Below, piece after piece: positions 8,004-17,663 of a stretch of DNA of 64,000 bases (position 1 is the stretch's first letter; every line of letters begins with the position of its first letter). A model generated the notes under the pieces. That model was given only the letters and a program-made list of their open reading frames with translations, searched no databases and was not told the DNA's origin. Source of the stretch: Microcella daejeonensis (GTDB lineage: Bacteria; Actinomycetota; Actinomycetes; Actinomycetales; Microbacteriaceae); NCBI RefSeq assembly GCF_026625045.1, contig NZ_CP113089.1, forward strand, positions 1,240,001-1,304,000. Direction: 5' to 3'. A program made the translations under genes and the position numbers.

Positions 8004-9686
8004 TCACGCCTCGAGGAGACGCTTCCGAGGAACCCGGACGGTGACGGTGGTGCCCGTCCCCTGCTCGCTGACGACGTCGATGCCGCCGCCGTGCGCGTCC
8101 ACGATCGCCTTGACGATCGGGAGACCGAGCCCGACGCCGCGGGTGGCCGAGGCCCGGGCATCCGCTGCACGGAAGAACTGCTCGAACAACCGCTCCTGGT
8201 CGTCCGGCGCGATCCCGATCCCGGTATCGCGCACGACCATCACGAGCTCGTCGGCCCGCGCCGACGCATGGACGTGCACCTGTCCACCCTCGGGGGTGTA
8301 GCGCACGGCGTTGGTGATGAGGTTCTCGGCGACCTGGGTCATGCGCAGCGCGTCGAACTCGCCGAGCGCCGGGTCGCCGTCGACCGTCAGGCGGATATTG
8401 CGCGTCGCGGCCTCCGGTGCGATCGCCGCCGTGGATTCGCGCGCGACGTGGAGCAGATCGGCGTCGTCGGTCTGCAGGGCGATGGGGGCGTTGCGCGAGC
8501 CCGCGGCGGTCAGCAGGTCCCTCACGAGCATCTGCTGACGCTGCACGTTCCGCTCCATGACATCGAGCCACTGGCGCGTCTCCTCGCTGAACGCCTCGTC
8601 GCTCTCGGCGATGAGCTCGAGGAAGCCGGCGAGCGTCGTCAAGGGGGTGCGCAGCTCGTGCGACACGGTGCCGATGAAGGCGTCCTTCGCCTCGAGCGCC
8701 TGGAGGTACTCGGTGACGTCCGTGATGAGGACGACGTTCGCGAGATGCCCGCCTGTCTCCGTGTGGACGGGACTCGCGGAGACGGAGAGCGCGACCTGCT
8801 TCTTTCCCGGCGCGCCCACCCATGCCAGGCGGTCGGTGACGGTCTCCCCCCGCATCACGCGCGCGAGGGCGGAGTCTTCCGGAGCGATCGGGGTCACGCG
8901 GTCGGCCGAGAAGGCCCGGATGCTCGCGAAGGCCTCCCAGGGATCCTGCCCGCGCGCCGTGAGCGCAGGGCTGTCGCGCAGCAATCGGTTCATGAGCACG
9001 CGCTCGCCCGTCGGCGTGATGACGATGACCCCCACGTCGAGGGTGTCCAGCACGGCATCCAGCAATCGGCGCGATCGTTCCGACTCCCGCGCCGCGGTGC
9101 TGCGGCTCGCTTGCTCGGCGATGAGCTGCTGCTGGCGTTCCGCGAGCACCGACGCCAGCAGATAGGCGATGCCCGCGGCGAGCATCATGACGATGGGGTA
9201 GACGGCCACGAGCATGATCGACCGATCAGCCGCCGCGACGTCCGTCGCCGGATCGAGCACGAACACGATGTCGGGGATGATGACGGAGAGGACCATCGGC
9301 GTGAGTAGTGCGAGCGCTGCTCTCGAGGCCGTCAAACCGACCCATGCGGCCGGCATCGCCAGCATGAGCACTAGCGGGTTGGTCACGCCGCCGGTTCCCT
9401 CTGCGCGAATCGCGAAGATCGCGAGGTAGTCGAGTGCCGGCATCGTCAGCATCCACAGCCGGTAGTGCGGCGCGTCGAAGGCGGTCGTGTACGCGAGCGC
9501 TGTTGCGCCGACGACGAGGAGCGAGCCCATCAGGAAGGACGGGCGGAGCGCGGCGTCTGGGTCGACGAGGAGCAGAACCGTCGTCGAGAGCGCGAAGACG
9601 AATAGGAACGACGTCTGCAGCAGGCGCGCGGTCCGTCGAGGGCTCAGCAGCGGGCGGTCGTCGAGAAGGGTGTTGCCGTCGTTCAT
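8004..9686 (-). CDS. Membrane sensor histidine kinase (paralogue 2)
   Basis: 560 residues with the same architecture as the kinase at 4658-6334: several N-terminal membrane helices, a PAS-like segment (LLDAVLDTLDVGVIVITPTGERVLMN), HisKA with FIGTVSHELRTPLTTLAGFL, then HATPase_c with VAENLITNAVRYTPEGG, VRDTGIGIAPDD and GVGLGLPIVKAIVDAHGG. Catalytic residues are intact. By eye the cytoplasmic halves are mostly identical to paralogue 1, while the membrane part and the linker differ more. No response regulator is adjacent. The ATG at 9686 lacks a convincing ribosome binding site. The pair looks like a duplication separated by a short tRNA/transport segment. Confidence 0.9.
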   Translation of the reverse strand: MNDGNTLLDDRPLLSPRRTARLLQTSFLFVFALSTTVLLLVDPDAALRPSFLMGSLLVVGATALAYTTAFDAPHYRLWMLTMPALDYLAIFAIRAEGTGGVTNPLVLMLAMPAAWVGLTASRAALALLTPMVLSVIIPDIVFVLDPATDVAAADRSIMLVAVYPIVMMLAAGIAYLLASVLAERQQQLIAEQASRSTAARESERSRRLLDAVLDTLDVGVIVITPTGERVLMNRLLRDSPALTARGQDPWEAFASIRAFSADRVTPIAPEDSALARVMRGETVTDRLAWVGAPGKKQVALSVSASPVHTETGGHLANVVLITDVTEYLQALEAKDAFIGTVSHELRTPLTTLAGFLELIAESDEAFSEETRQWLDVMERNVQRQQMLVRDLLTAAGSRNAPIALQTDDADLLHVARESTAAIAPEAATRNIRLTVDGDPALGEFDALRMTQVAENLITNAVRYTPEGGQVHVHASARADELVMVVRDTGIGIAPDDQERLFEQFFRAADARASATRGVGLGLPIVKAIVDAHGGGIDVVSEQGTGTTVTVRVPRKRLLEA

Positions 9687-9783
9687 CGTGCTCGTGCTCG
9701 TTCCCTCGGGGTCATGATCGCTGTTCGGAACCGAGTGCGATCGCGGTGGCGGCTCTGCACATTCTGCCGTTCACCGGCGCGGT

Positions 9784-10530
9784 TCAGGTCGACGCGCCGC
9801 GACCCTCCACGATGCGACGGGCGCGCTCGCTCGCGCGGACGAGGACATCGCGCTGAGCGTCGTTGTAGAGCTTCCAGAGCGCCGCGACGACCGCTTGCTC
9901 CGCGGTCTCCTGCGACGTGGCGAGATGGTCGCGCGGGTCGCGCATCCAGGGGTACGACTCCATGCGCTCGGCCAGCTCCGGGGCCAGCTCGACGGCGAGC
10001 CGCTCGCGCATCGCCTCCGAGGCGTCGGCGGGGAGCGCATCGAGCGCGGCGCCCGCCGGGGTCGGTCCCTCCGCGACCATGGTCCGGATGTCCGCCATCG
10101 CGTCCGCGTCGTAGATGCGGGAGTAGATGTGGATCATCGACGAATCGGCGGCGGAGAGCCGGGATGCCTCCCCCGCGAAGCCGGACGGGGTGTGAGCCGG
10201 AGCCCCGTCACGCCGGATCGCGGCGATCTCGGAGCGCGCGCGGTGAAGGCGGTCGATGGTCGCCGCGAGCTCCTCATCGACCTCGTCGAGGGTGGCGTCG
10301 TCGAGCTCCTCGTCGGCGCCCGCGATGACGCGGTCGATGCGATTGAGCGGGATCCCGAGCTCCACGAGCCGCCGGATCTGCAGCAGCCGCAGGAGGTGCG
10401 TCACGCCGTACTGCTTGTAGCCGTTGTGGCGCCTCGCCGGCTCCGGCAGCAGCTCGAGGCGGTGGTAGTGGCGCACCGCGTTGACGGTGGTGCCGGCGAG
10501 TCGCGCGAGCTCGCTCGTGCTCCAGGCCAT
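9784..10530 (-). CDS. MerR family regulator with TipAS-like C-terminal domain
   Basis: 248 residues. The N-terminal MerR HTH is clear (TSELARLAGTTVNAVRHYHRLELLPEPARRHNGYKQYG, about residues 5-42), followed by a helical linker. The C-terminal half contains a TipAS-type drug- or antibiotic-recognition helical domain (about residues 130-235, with MRERLAVELAPELAERME...). TipA relatives activate promoters after binding ligands such as thiopeptides. I chose the second of two adjacent ATGs (10530) because AAGGAG then sits at a workable distance. It is divergent from a GPP34 gene, with an operator-like repeat between them. Confidence 0.85.
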   Translation of the reverse strand: MAWSTSELARLAGTTVNAVRHYHRLELLPEPARRHNGYKQYGVTHLLRLLQIRRLVELGIPLNRIDRVIAGADEELDDATLDEVDEELAATIDRLHRARSEIAAIRRDGAPAHTPSGFAGEASRLSAADSSMIHIYSRIYDADAMADIRTMVAEGPTPAGAALDALPADASEAMRERLAVELAPELAERMESYPWMRDPRDHLATSQETAEQAVVAALWKLYNDAQRDVLVRASERARRIVEGRGAST

Positions 10531-10606
10531 CATGACTCCTTCGCGCCGACGCGCCTCGGGGAACTCCGGGCCCAGGATATCGCCGGCCGGCCTCGTCTCG
10601 GGCTTG

Positions 10607-10627
10607 ACCTTGTCGTAGGAACACGGT
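10607..10627. promoter_or_regulatory. Candidate MerR operator between divergent genes
   Basis: ACCTTGT (10607-10613) and ACACGGT (10621-10627) are inverted arms with one mismatch and a 7-base spacer, overlapping a TTGACC -35-like box at 10604-10609. MerR proteins bind dyads inside long-spaced promoters, so this is the best candidate site for the regulator at 9784-10530. Confidence 0.5.
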
Positions 10628-10670
10628 CTTGACTGAGAAGCCCGACCAAGGCGCATCCGAGGAGTGGACG

Positions 10671-11402
10671 ATGAACGAGTCAGCAGGAGTTCCCGCGCAG
10701 CGATCGCAGGAGCCATCGGTGACGGATACGGACGACTACCGATCCCTCGTCGAGGACGTGCTCCTGCTCCTGTTCCAACCGGACTCGAACTCGATCGCCG
10801 GCGAGAACACGCTCTTCTACGTGCTCGGTGGGGCCCTTCTCGCCGATCTCGCCCTCGAGCAGCGCGTCGAGCTGCGTCCGGCCTCGGGCGTGGGAGGCAG
10901 GATCCACGCCCTCGGGTCGGCCGCGCCCGACGACGAGATGCAGCGCTCCATGTGGTCCTACGTGAACAGCAAACCCCGGCGAGCGCAGTCGGTCCTCGCC
11001 GCGATCGGTCCGACGCTGCGCGAGCCCGTGCTCGAGCGGCTCGTCGAGTCGGGCGACCTCGTGCGTCGCCGCTCCAAGGCCCTGGGCTTCATCCCCACGA
11101 CGACCTACTCGCTGGGCGACGAGCGCCGCTCGCGTCTGCTGGCGAAGGTGCGTGGCGCCCTCGTCGACGGCACGGTGCCGGACGCCCGGACGGCGCTGCT
11201 GGGGGCTCTGCTCTCGGCGAGCGGGACGCTGCCCCAGTTCCACCGCGAGATCCCCTGGAGCGGCGACGTGTATCTGCGCGGCAAGAAGCTCGAGCGCGGG
11301 GACTGGGGGGCCGCTGCGGCCTCCGCCGCCGTGACGCGGACGATGGTGGCCATGATCGCCGGGTCCGTGGCGACGACCATCGTCATCGCGCACAAGGACT
11401 AG
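10671..11402 (+). CDS. GPP34 (GOLPH3-like) family protein
   Basis: 243 residues. Recognised from YRSLVEDVLLLLFQPDSNSI, the long helix LFYVLGGALLADLALEQRVEL, and LGFIPTTTYSLGDERRSRLLAKVRGALVDG, which follow the GPP34 pattern (eukaryotic GOLPH3 binds PI4P at the Golgi). Bacterial members are widespread in actinobacteria and their role is unknown; membrane-lipid association is only inferred. The start at 10671 is preceded by GAGGAG. A possible earlier TTG at 10629 was not used because it has no ribosome binding site. Adjacent to, and divergent from, the TipA-like regulator, which probably controls it. Confidence 0.85.
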   Translation: MNESAGVPAQRSQEPSVTDTDDYRSLVEDVLLLLFQPDSNSIAGENTLFYVLGGALLADLALEQRVELRPASGVGGRIHALGSAAPDDEMQRSMWSYVNSKPRRAQSVLAAIGPTLREPVLERLVESGDLVRRRSKALGFIPTTTYSLGDERRSRLLAKVRGALVDGTVPDARTALLGALLSASGTLPQFHREIPWSGDVYLRGKKLERGDWGAAAASAAVTRTMVAMIAGSVATTIVIAHKD

Positions 11403-11483
11403 AGCGGGCTCTCGAGTCCGCAGCGGTCGTCGAGCAGACCGGTGCGGCCTCATCGCCGACGGTGCTGCGCGAATGCGAGCACG

Positions 11484-11512
11484 TCCTAGTAAATAGTCGC
11501 AACTCCTAGTAA
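11484..11512. repeat. Direct repeat TCCTAGTAA, 20-bp period, upstream of etfB
   Basis: Two copies of TCCTAGTAA at 11484-11492 and 11504-11512, exactly 20 bases apart, in an AT-richer patch about 50 bases before the etfB start. Same-face spacing of two helical turns suggests a regulator binding site for the operon. No regulator gene is identified for it. Confidence 0.5.
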
Positions 11513-11558
11513 TGTCTCCCGCGGCGACACAATCGCCAGGGGAACGAAGGAGTTCACC

Positions 11559-12326
11559 GTGAAGATCATCGTGCTCATCAAGCAGGTGCCGGACACATGG
11601 AGCGACCGCAGGATCGATACGGCCACCGGGCTGATCGATCGCGCTGCGAGCGACCGCGTCATCGACGAGATCAGCGAGCGCGCCCTCGAGGTGGCGCTGG
11701 CCCGCAAGGACGGCGATAAGGCCACCGAGGTCGTCGTGATGACGATGGGCCCGCCCGAGGCGAAGGACGCCCTGCGCAAGGCGCTCGCGATGGGGGCCGA
11801 CTCCGCGGTGCACATCAGCGACGAGGGTCTGACCGGGGCGGATGCCCTGCTCACCTCGTCCGTCATCGCCGCCGCCGCGCGAGACACCGGCTTCGACCTC
11901 CTCCTCACGGGCAACGAGTCCACCGACGGTCGCGGCGGCATCCTGCCCGCCATGCTCGCCGAGCACCTCGGGCTGCCCGTGCTGTCGTTCCTCGATCACC
12001 TCGACATCGATGCCGGCACCGTGCGCGGCCGCCGCAGCGGCGACGCCGGCACCCTCGAGCTCAGCGCGGCGCTGCCCGCCGTGATCAGCATCACCGAGCA
12101 GCTGCCCGACGCCCGCTTCGCGAGCTTCAAGGGCATCATGACCGCGAAGAAGAAGCCCGTCGTCGCCTACGGGCTCGTCGACCTCGAGACCTCCGCGATG
12201 GATGCCCGCTCGACGGTGCTCGCCGCCGAGCAGGGCCCGCCGCGCACCGCCGGCACCGTCGTCGTCGACGACGGCCGCGCCGTCGCCGAGCTCGTCGACT
12301 ACCTCGCCGCCGCGCGGCTCGTCTGA
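11559..12326 (+). CDS. etfB: Electron transfer flavoprotein beta subunit
   Basis: 255 residues. Diagnostic segments are [14 protein letters not shown] at the N-terminus, the central [60 protein letters not shown], and the late [15 protein letters not shown]. EtfB binds AMP and pairs with EtfA to carry electrons from acyl-CoA dehydrogenases. The GTG start is preceded by AAGGAG. First gene of a seven-gene operon with etfA 12 bases downstream, which couples electron transfer to the acyl-CoA dehydrogenase encoded three genes later. Confidence 0.97.
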   Translation: MKIIVLIKQVPDTWSDRRIDTATGLIDRAASDRVIDEISERALEVALARKDGDKATEVVVMTMGPPEAKDALRKALAMGADSAVHISDEGLTGADALLTSSVIAAAARDTGFDLLLTGNESTDGRGGILPAMLAEHLGLPVLSFLDHLDIDAGTVRGRRSGDAGTLELSAALPAVISITEQLPDARFASFKGIMTAKKKPVVAYGLVDLETSAMDARSTVLAAEQGPPRTAGTVVVDDGRAVAELVDYLAAARLV

Positions 12327-12338
12327 GAGGGCCGGATC

Positions 12339-13394
12339 ATGACCGACGCACTCGTTCTCATCACCCTCGACGCCGCGGGCCGCCCGCTCGACCCGGCGGC
12401 CGAGCTGCTGGGTGCCGCGGCGCAGCTCGGCACCCCCGTCGCCGTCGTGCCGGTGGCCGCCGGCGCGCCCGACGGGCCGGACCCGGCCGCACTGGCCGCC
12501 GACCTCGGCGCCCTCGGCGCCGCCCGCGTCGTGCTCGTCGCCGTCGACGGCCTCGGCGCCGTCGCGACCACGCCCGCGGTCGCGGCGCTCGCCGCCGTCG
12601 CGCACGCGATGAGCGACTCCGACGCCACCGGCACGGCCGGCAGCACCGCCCCCGCCGCCATCCTGCTCAGCCACACCGCCGACGGCCGAGAGGTCGCCGG
12701 GCGGCTGGCCGTGCGGCTCGGAGCGCCGATCGCGTACGACGCGGTCGGCGTGACGCGCGAGAGCTCGGGCGCGGGGGAGCGGGTGGTCGTGCGGCACTCC
12801 GTGCTCGGCGGGGACTACGAGGTGACCTCGACCGGCGCGCGCTCGGGCGACCCGTCCGCGCCGGCGGGGCTGCTCGTCATCACGATCCGACCCGGCTCGG
12901 TGGAGGACCGCGCGGCCGCCCTCGACGCGCAGCTCGAGCACCTCGAGGCGAGCGGGGGAGCCGCTCTGGGAGCGCGCATCGAGGCCGTGCATCCCGCCGC
13001 CGACACCGGTCGCCCCGCCCTGCGCGGCGCGAAGGTCGTCATCGCGGGCGGGCGCGGGCTCGGCTCGAAAGAGAACTTCGGCGTGGCCGAGCGGCTCGCC
13101 GACAGGCTCGGCGGCGCGGTGGGTGCCTCCCGCGCCGCCGTCGACGCCGGCTACGTCGAGGGGGCGGCGCAGGTCGGCCAGACCGGCACGACCGTCGCCC
13201 CCGACCTCTACATCGCCCTCGGCATCTCCGGCGCCATCCAGCACCGGGCGGGCATGCAGACGGCGAAGACGATCGTCGCGATCAACACCGATCGGGATGC
13301 CCCCATCTTCGACGTCGCCGACTTCGGCATCGTCGGCGACGCCCTCGAGATCGTGCCGCAGCTCATCGCCGAGCTCGACGCCCGCGGGCGGTAG
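12339..13394 (+). CDS. etfA: Electron transfer flavoprotein alpha subunit
   Basis: 351 residues. The C-terminal FAD-binding domain is complete: [54 protein letters not shown], and the end [24 protein letters not shown]. The N-terminal half is more variable and alanine-rich, which is normal. With EtfB it forms the soluble FAD/AMP heterodimer that passes electrons from acyl-CoA dehydrogenases to the membrane. Separated from etfB by 12 bases and from the following cytochrome b gene by 5. Confidence 0.97.
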   Translation: MTDALVLITLDAAGRPLDPAAELLGAAAQLGTPVAVVPVAAGAPDGPDPAALAADLGALGAARVVLVAVDGLGAVATTPAVAALAAVAHAMSDSDATGTAGSTAPAAILLSHTADGREVAGRLAVRLGAPIAYDAVGVTRESSGAGERVVVRHSVLGGDYEVTSTGARSGDPSAPAGLLVITIRPGSVEDRAAALDAQLEHLEASGGAALGARIEAVHPAADTGRPALRGAKVVIAGGRGLGSKENFGVAERLADRLGGAVGASRAAVDAGYVEGAAQVGQTGTTVAPDLYIALGISGAIQHRAGMQTAKTIVAINTDRDAPIFDVADFGIVGDALEIVPQLIAELDARGR

Positions 13395-13399
13395 CCCCG

Positions 13400-14383
13400 A
13401 TGTCCGGATCCTCGACCCGCCCCGCGCGCCCCGCGGCCCGCCCGACGGCCGCCCGCCCCTCCGGCGGCGCCGCCGCCGGCCGGCGCCTCCCGCGCCGCCT
13501 GCTCATCACGATCGGCCTCGCGCTCGTCGGTCTCGTGCTCGTCGTGCTGCTCGCCCGCTGGTTCCGCGAGACGCCGGCAGGGCTCGGGTTCCTCGCCGCG
13601 TACCCGGGCGAGTACGCGCTGCCGCAGGACGCGCCCGTGGGCATCCCGGCCTGGTTGGCCTGGCAGCACGGGCTCAATGCGTTCTTCCTGCTGCTCATCA
13701 TCCGCACGGGTCTGCTCGTGCGCACGACGAAGCGGCCCGCCGCGTACTGGACGCGCGCCAACTCGGGTCTGCTGACGACGAAGAACCCGCCCAAGAAGAT
13801 CAGCCTCGAGCTGTGGCTGCACCTCGCCGTCGACGTGCTGTTCGTGCTCAACGGCGTCGTCTACCTGGTCCTGCTGTTCACGACCGGCCAGTGGGTGCGC
13901 ATCGTGCCGACCTCGTGGGAGGTCGTGCCGAACGCCGCGAGCGCCGCCCTGCAGTACGCCTCGCTGTCGTGGCCGAGCGAGGACGGCTGGGTGAACTACA
14001 ACAGCCTGCAGCAGCTCGCGTACTTCAGCGTCGTGTTCCTCGCCGCGCCGCTCGCGATCGTCACCGGCCTGCGCATGTCGGGCGCCTGGCCGCGCGACGC
14101 CGAGCGGCTGAACCGCGCGTACCCCATCGAGTGGGCCCGGGCGCTGCACTACCCGGTGATGCTCTACTTCGCCGCGTTCATCGTCGTGCACGTCGCGCTC
14201 GTGCTCGCCACGGGCGCCCAGCGCAACCTCAACCACGTCTACGCCGCCCGCGACGACGGCTCGTGGCTCGGCCTCATCATCTTCGCCGTCACCCTCGTGC
14301 TGATGATCGGCGCGTGGTTCGCCGTGCGCCCGATCGTCATCCGCCCGCTCGCCGCTCTCACCGGAAAGGTCACGCGCTCCTGA
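13400..14383 (+). CDS. Cytochrome b/b6-domain membrane protein in the etf operon
   Basis: 327 residues. A disordered Arg/Pro/Ala N-terminus is followed by about five membrane helices. Histidines placed in helices could ligate haem: [47 protein letters not shown]. This resembles the di-haem cytochrome b561 / formate dehydrogenase gamma fold. It lies 5 bases after etfA and 11 before the acyl-CoA dehydrogenase. A role in delivering electrons from ETF to quinone is an inference from that position. No ETF:quinone oxidoreductase gene is in the window. Confidence 0.8.
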   Translation: MSGSSTRPARPAARPTAARPSGGAAAGRRLPRRLLITIGLALVGLVLVVLLARWFRETPAGLGFLAAYPGEYALPQDAPVGIPAWLAWQHGLNAFFLLLIIRTGLLVRTTKRPAAYWTRANSGLLTTKNPPKKISLELWLHLAVDVLFVLNGVVYLVLLFTTGQWVRIVPTSWEVVPNAASAALQYASLSWPSEDGWVNYNSLQQLAYFSVVFLAAPLAIVTGLRMSGAWPRDAERLNRAYPIEWARALHYPVMLYFAAFIVVHVALVLATGAQRNLNHVYAARDDGSWLGLIIFAVTLVLMIGAWFAVRPIVIRPLAALTGKVTRS

Positions 14384-14394
14384 GGCGCCCCGCC

Positions 14395-15567
14395 ATGCTC
14401 TCTCCCACTCCCGTCACCCCATCCATCCACAGCCTCACCGAGGAGCAGAACGACCTCGTCGAGATGGTGCGCGACTACGCCGGCACCGCCCTCGCCCCGC
14501 ACTCGCTCGAGTGGGATCGCGACCACTTCTTCCCCGTCGAGACCATCAAGCAGGCCGGGGAGCTCGGCTTCGGCGGCATCTACGTCGCCGAGGAGCGCGG
14601 CGGTGCGGGCCTCACCCGCAGCGACGCCGCGCTCATCTTCGAGGAGCTCGCGCAGGGCGACGTCGCCGTCGCCGCCTACATCTCCATCCACAACATGGTC
14701 GCGTGGATGATCGACGCCTACGGCGATGCCTCCCAGCAGGAGCGCTGGGTGCCGGCGCTCGCGAGCATGCAGCACCTGGGCAGCTACTGCCTCACCGAGC
14801 CCGATGCCGGATCCGACGCCGCCGCCCTCTCGACGCGCGCCGTGCGCGACGGGGACGAGTACGTGCTCACGGGCACCAAGCAGTTCATCTCCGGCGCCGG
14901 GGCCACCGACGTGCTCGTCGTCATGGCCCGCACGGGAGCGGCCGGCGCGAGCGGCATCACCGCCTTCATCGTGGATGCTCATGCCGAGGGCATCCACTAC
15001 GGCGAGGCCGAGCGCAAGATGGGCTGGAACGCCCAGCCCACCCGCGCCGTCACCTTCGACGGGGTGCGCGTGCCGGCCGTCGACCGGCTCGGCGCCGAGG
15101 GCGAGGGCTTCGGCATCGCCATGAGCGCCCTGAACGGCGGGCGCCTCAACATCGCCGCCTGCTCCATCGGCGGCGCGCAGTGGGCTCTCGACCGCGCGGC
15201 GAAGCACATCACCGAGCGGCACGCCTTCGGGGCGCCGCTCTCGCAGCAGCAGTCGCTCGTGTTCACGATCGCCGACATGGAGACCGAGCTGCAGGCCGCG
15301 CGCCTGCTGCTGCGGTCGGCGGCGCACTCGCTCGACACCGGGCATCCCGACCTCATCGCCCACTGCGCGATGGCCAAGCGATTCGCCACCGACATCGCCT
15401 TCACGGCGGCGAACGCGGCCCTGCAGCTGCACGGCGGCTACGGCTACCTCGCCGAGTACGGTATCGAGAAGGTCGTGCGCGACCTCCGCGTGCACCAGAT
15501 CCTCGAGGGGTCGAACGAGATCATGAAGCTCATCATCGGCCGCAGCGTGCTCGGGCGGGTCTCGTGA
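14395..15567 (+). CDS. Acyl-CoA dehydrogenase (isobutyryl-CoA dehydrogenase-like)
   Basis: 390 residues, full length. Signatures are [15 protein letters not shown], the flavin-binding [37 protein letters not shown], and the C-terminal [34 protein letters not shown] segment, where the Glu of LEGSNE is the likely catalytic base. The neighbours are a HIBYL-CoA hydrolase and 3-hydroxyisobutyrate dehydrogenase, which points to isobutyryl-CoA oxidation in valine breakdown rather than general beta-oxidation. Electrons would pass to the EtfAB encoded upstream. The gene starts at ATG 14395 and overlaps the next gene by 4 bases (GTGA). Confidence 0.93.
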   Translation: MLSPTPVTPSIHSLTEEQNDLVEMVRDYAGTALAPHSLEWDRDHFFPVETIKQAGELGFGGIYVAEERGGAGLTRSDAALIFEELAQGDVAVAAYISIHNMVAWMIDAYGDASQQERWVPALASMQHLGSYCLTEPDAGSDAAALSTRAVRDGDEYVLTGTKQFISGAGATDVLVVMARTGAAGASGITAFIVDAHAEGIHYGEAERKMGWNAQPTRAVTFDGVRVPAVDRLGAEGEGFGIAMSALNGGRLNIAACSIGGAQWALDRAAKHITERHAFGAPLSQQQSLVFTIADMETELQAARLLLRSAAHSLDTGHPDLIAHCAMAKRFATDIAFTAANAALQLHGGYGYLAEYGIEKVVRDLRVHQILEGSNEIMKLIIGRSVLGRVS

Positions 15568-16628
15568 GCGAGCCCGAGCTCATCGTCGAGCGCCGGGGCG
15601 CGCTGGGTCTGCTCACGCTGAACCGGCCACGGGCGCTCAACGCGCTCACGCACGGCATGGTGCTCGAGATCCGCGCCGCGCTCGACGCCTGGGCCGGCGA
15701 CGACGCCGTGCGCACGGTCGCCATCCGCGGCGCCGGCGACCGCGCCTTCTGCGCCGGCGGCGACATCGTCGGCCTGCACCGCGACGCGACGAGCGGCGAC
15801 GGGCGCGCGGCCGCCGTGTTCTGGCGCGACGAGTACCGCCTCAACGCCGCGATCGCCCGCTACCCGAAGCCGATCGTCGCGCTCATGCACGGCATCGTGC
15901 TCGGCGGCGGGGTCGGCCTCTCGGCGCACGCCTCGCACCGCGTCGTCACTGATTCCACCCGCATCGGGATGCCCGAGACGGGCATCGGCTTCATCCCCGA
16001 CGTCGGCGGCACCTGGCTGCTGAGCCGCGCGCCCGGCGAGCTGGGCACGCACCTCGCGCTCACCGCCGGCAGCGTCGGAGCGGGCGACGCCCTCGCCCTC
16101 GGCCTCGCCGACGCGTTCCTCGAGGCCGAGCGGCTCGAGGCGCTGGTGTCGGCGCTCGAGTCGGAGCGCGCGGATTCCGCGATCGCGCGGCTCTCCGGCC
16201 CCGCGCCGTCGGCCCCGCTCCTCGCCGAGCAGCCCTGGATCGACGCGGCCTACGTCGGCGACGACCCCCTCGCCGTGCTGGCCCGGCTCGACGCCGCCCC
16301 CGAGCCCGCGGCGCACGAGGCCGCCGCCTCGATCCGCGCGAAATCGCCCACCTCGGTGGGGGTCACCCTCGCCGCTCTCCGCGCCGCCCGCGGGATGCCC
16401 GACCTCGAGCACGCGCTCGCCGCCGAGTTCCGTCTCGCCCTGCGGGCCCTCCTCTCGCCCGACTTCGCCGAGGGCGTGCGGGCGCAGGTCATCGACAAGG
16501 ATCGCGCGCCGCACTGGAGCCCGCCGACCCTGCAGTCGCTCGATCCCGCGGCCGCGCACGCCGCCGCCGCTCCTCTCACCCCCGCCGAGCGCGAGCGCTT
16601 CGCGGTCGACGAGTGGACTGCGGCATGA
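15564..16628 (+). CDS. 3-hydroxyisobutyryl-CoA hydrolase (enoyl-CoA hydratase superfamily)
   Basis: 354 residues, about 100 longer than a plain enoyl-CoA hydratase, as expected for HIBYL-CoA hydrolases. Key segments are LNRPRALNALTHGMV, GAGDRAFCAGGDIVGLH (oxyanion hole), MHGIVLGGGVGLSAHA, and MPETGIGFIPDVGGTWLLSR, whose Glu and Asp are the usual catalytic pair. The reaction is (S)-3-hydroxyisobutyryl-CoA to 3-hydroxyisobutyrate plus CoA in valine catabolism. The GTG start overlaps the upstream stop (GTGA), and the 3' end overlaps mmsB (ATGA), so translational coupling is likely. Confidence 0.92.
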   Translation: MSEPELIVERRGALGLLTLNRPRALNALTHGMVLEIRAALDAWAGDDAVRTVAIRGAGDRAFCAGGDIVGLHRDATSGDGRAAAVFWRDEYRLNAAIARYPKPIVALMHGIVLGGGVGLSAHASHRVVTDSTRIGMPETGIGFIPDVGGTWLLSRAPGELGTHLALTAGSVGAGDALALGLADAFLEAERLEALVSALESERADSAIARLSGPAPSAPLLAEQPWIDAAYVGDDPLAVLARLDAAPEPAAHEAAASIRAKSPTSVGVTLAALRAARGMPDLEHALAAEFRLALRALLSPDFAEGVRAQVIDKDRAPHWSPPTLQSLDPAAAHAAAAPLTPAERERFAVDEWTAA

Positions 16629-17611
16629 CCGGGCCCGCCGCCTCCGCCGGCTCCGCCGCCGCGCCTCTCGCCTTCACCGGCACCGTCGCCGTCATCGGCC
16701 TCGGCCACATGGGCGGCCCGATGGCGGCGAATCTCGCGGCCGCGGGCGTCGATGTCGTCGGCTTCGACCTGGTCGACTCGGCCGTCTCCGTCGCGCGCGC
16801 GGCGGGCATCCGCATCGCCGCCTCGGGCGAGGCCGCAGTGACGCAGGCCGACGTCGTGATCACGATGCTGCCCGCGGGCCGGCACGTGCTCGCCGCCTAC
16901 GAGGGCGGACTGCTCGCCGCCGCCCGCCCCGGAACCCTCTTCATCGACTGCTCGACGATCGCGGTCGACGACGCCCGCGCGGCCGCGGCGCTCGCCGTCG
17001 CGGCCGGCCATCGCGCGCTCGACGCCCCCGTCTCGGGCGGCGTGGTCGGAGCGGAGAAGGGCACGCTCGCCTTCATGGTCGGCGGCGAGGCGGCCGACGT
17101 GGCCCAGGCGATGCCGCTGCTCGAGATCATGGGCGGCCGCATCGTGCACTGCGGAGCCTCCGGCCTCGGCCAGGCCGCGAAGGTGTGCAACAACATGATC
17201 CTCGGCGTGAGCATGCTCGCGGTCAGCGAGGCCTTCGTGCTCGGCGAGAGCCTCGGGCTCGATCATCAGGCGCTGTTCGACGTGGCGGCGAACGCCTCCG
17301 GCCAGTGCTGGGCGCTCACGACGAACTGCCCCGTGCCCGGTCCGGTGCCGGCGAGCCCGGCGAACCGCGACTACGTTCCCGGCTTCGCCGGCGCCCTCAT
17401 GGCGAAGGATCTCGGGCTCGCCGTCGACGCCATCGAGTCGGCGGGCGTCCACGCCGAGGCGGGTCGTCTCGCCGCCGCGGTCTTCGCCCGATTCGCCGAG
17501 GGGGAGGGCGCGCACCGCGACTTCTCGGCCATCATCGATGACATCCGGATGCGCGGCGCGGGTACGTCGTCCGCTGCGGCCGCGCAGCCCTCGCCCGCCC
17601 CGCCCGCCTGA
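16625..17611 (+). CDS. mmsB: 3-hydroxyisobutyrate dehydrogenase
   Basis: 328 residues. The N-terminal Rossmann motif [17 protein letters not shown], the substrate motif [22 protein letters not shown], and the catalytic Lys in [15 protein letters not shown] are all present. It oxidises 3-hydroxyisobutyrate to methylmalonate semialdehyde with NAD. Methylmalonate-semialdehyde dehydrogenase (mmsA) is not in the window. The ATG overlaps the hydrolase stop (ATGA). The C-terminal tail is Ala/Ser/Pro-rich and probably unstructured. Confidence 0.94.
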   Translation: MTGPAASAGSAAAPLAFTGTVAVIGLGHMGGPMAANLAAAGVDVVGFDLVDSAVSVARAAGIRIAASGEAAVTQADVVITMLPAGRHVLAAYEGGLLAAARPGTLFIDCSTIAVDDARAAAALAVAAGHRALDAPVSGGVVGAEKGTLAFMVGGEAADVAQAMPLLEIMGGRIVHCGASGLGQAAKVCNNMILGVSMLAVSEAFVLGESLGLDHQALFDVAANASGQCWALTTNCPVPGPVPASPANRDYVPGFAGALMAKDLGLAVDAIESAGVHAEAGRLAAAVFARFAEGEGAHRDFSAIIDDIRMRGAGTSSAAAAQPSPAPPA

Positions 17612-17663
17612 CCCCGCCGCCCGCCTGACCCGCGCGCCCCGCGCGCACCGAAGGAGCTCCCGC

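Noticed and set aside
10629..10670. TTG start for the GPP34 gene adding 14 residues
   Set aside because: It has no ribosome binding site and would overlap the operator dyad's edge. ATG 10671 has GAGGAG at correct spacing.
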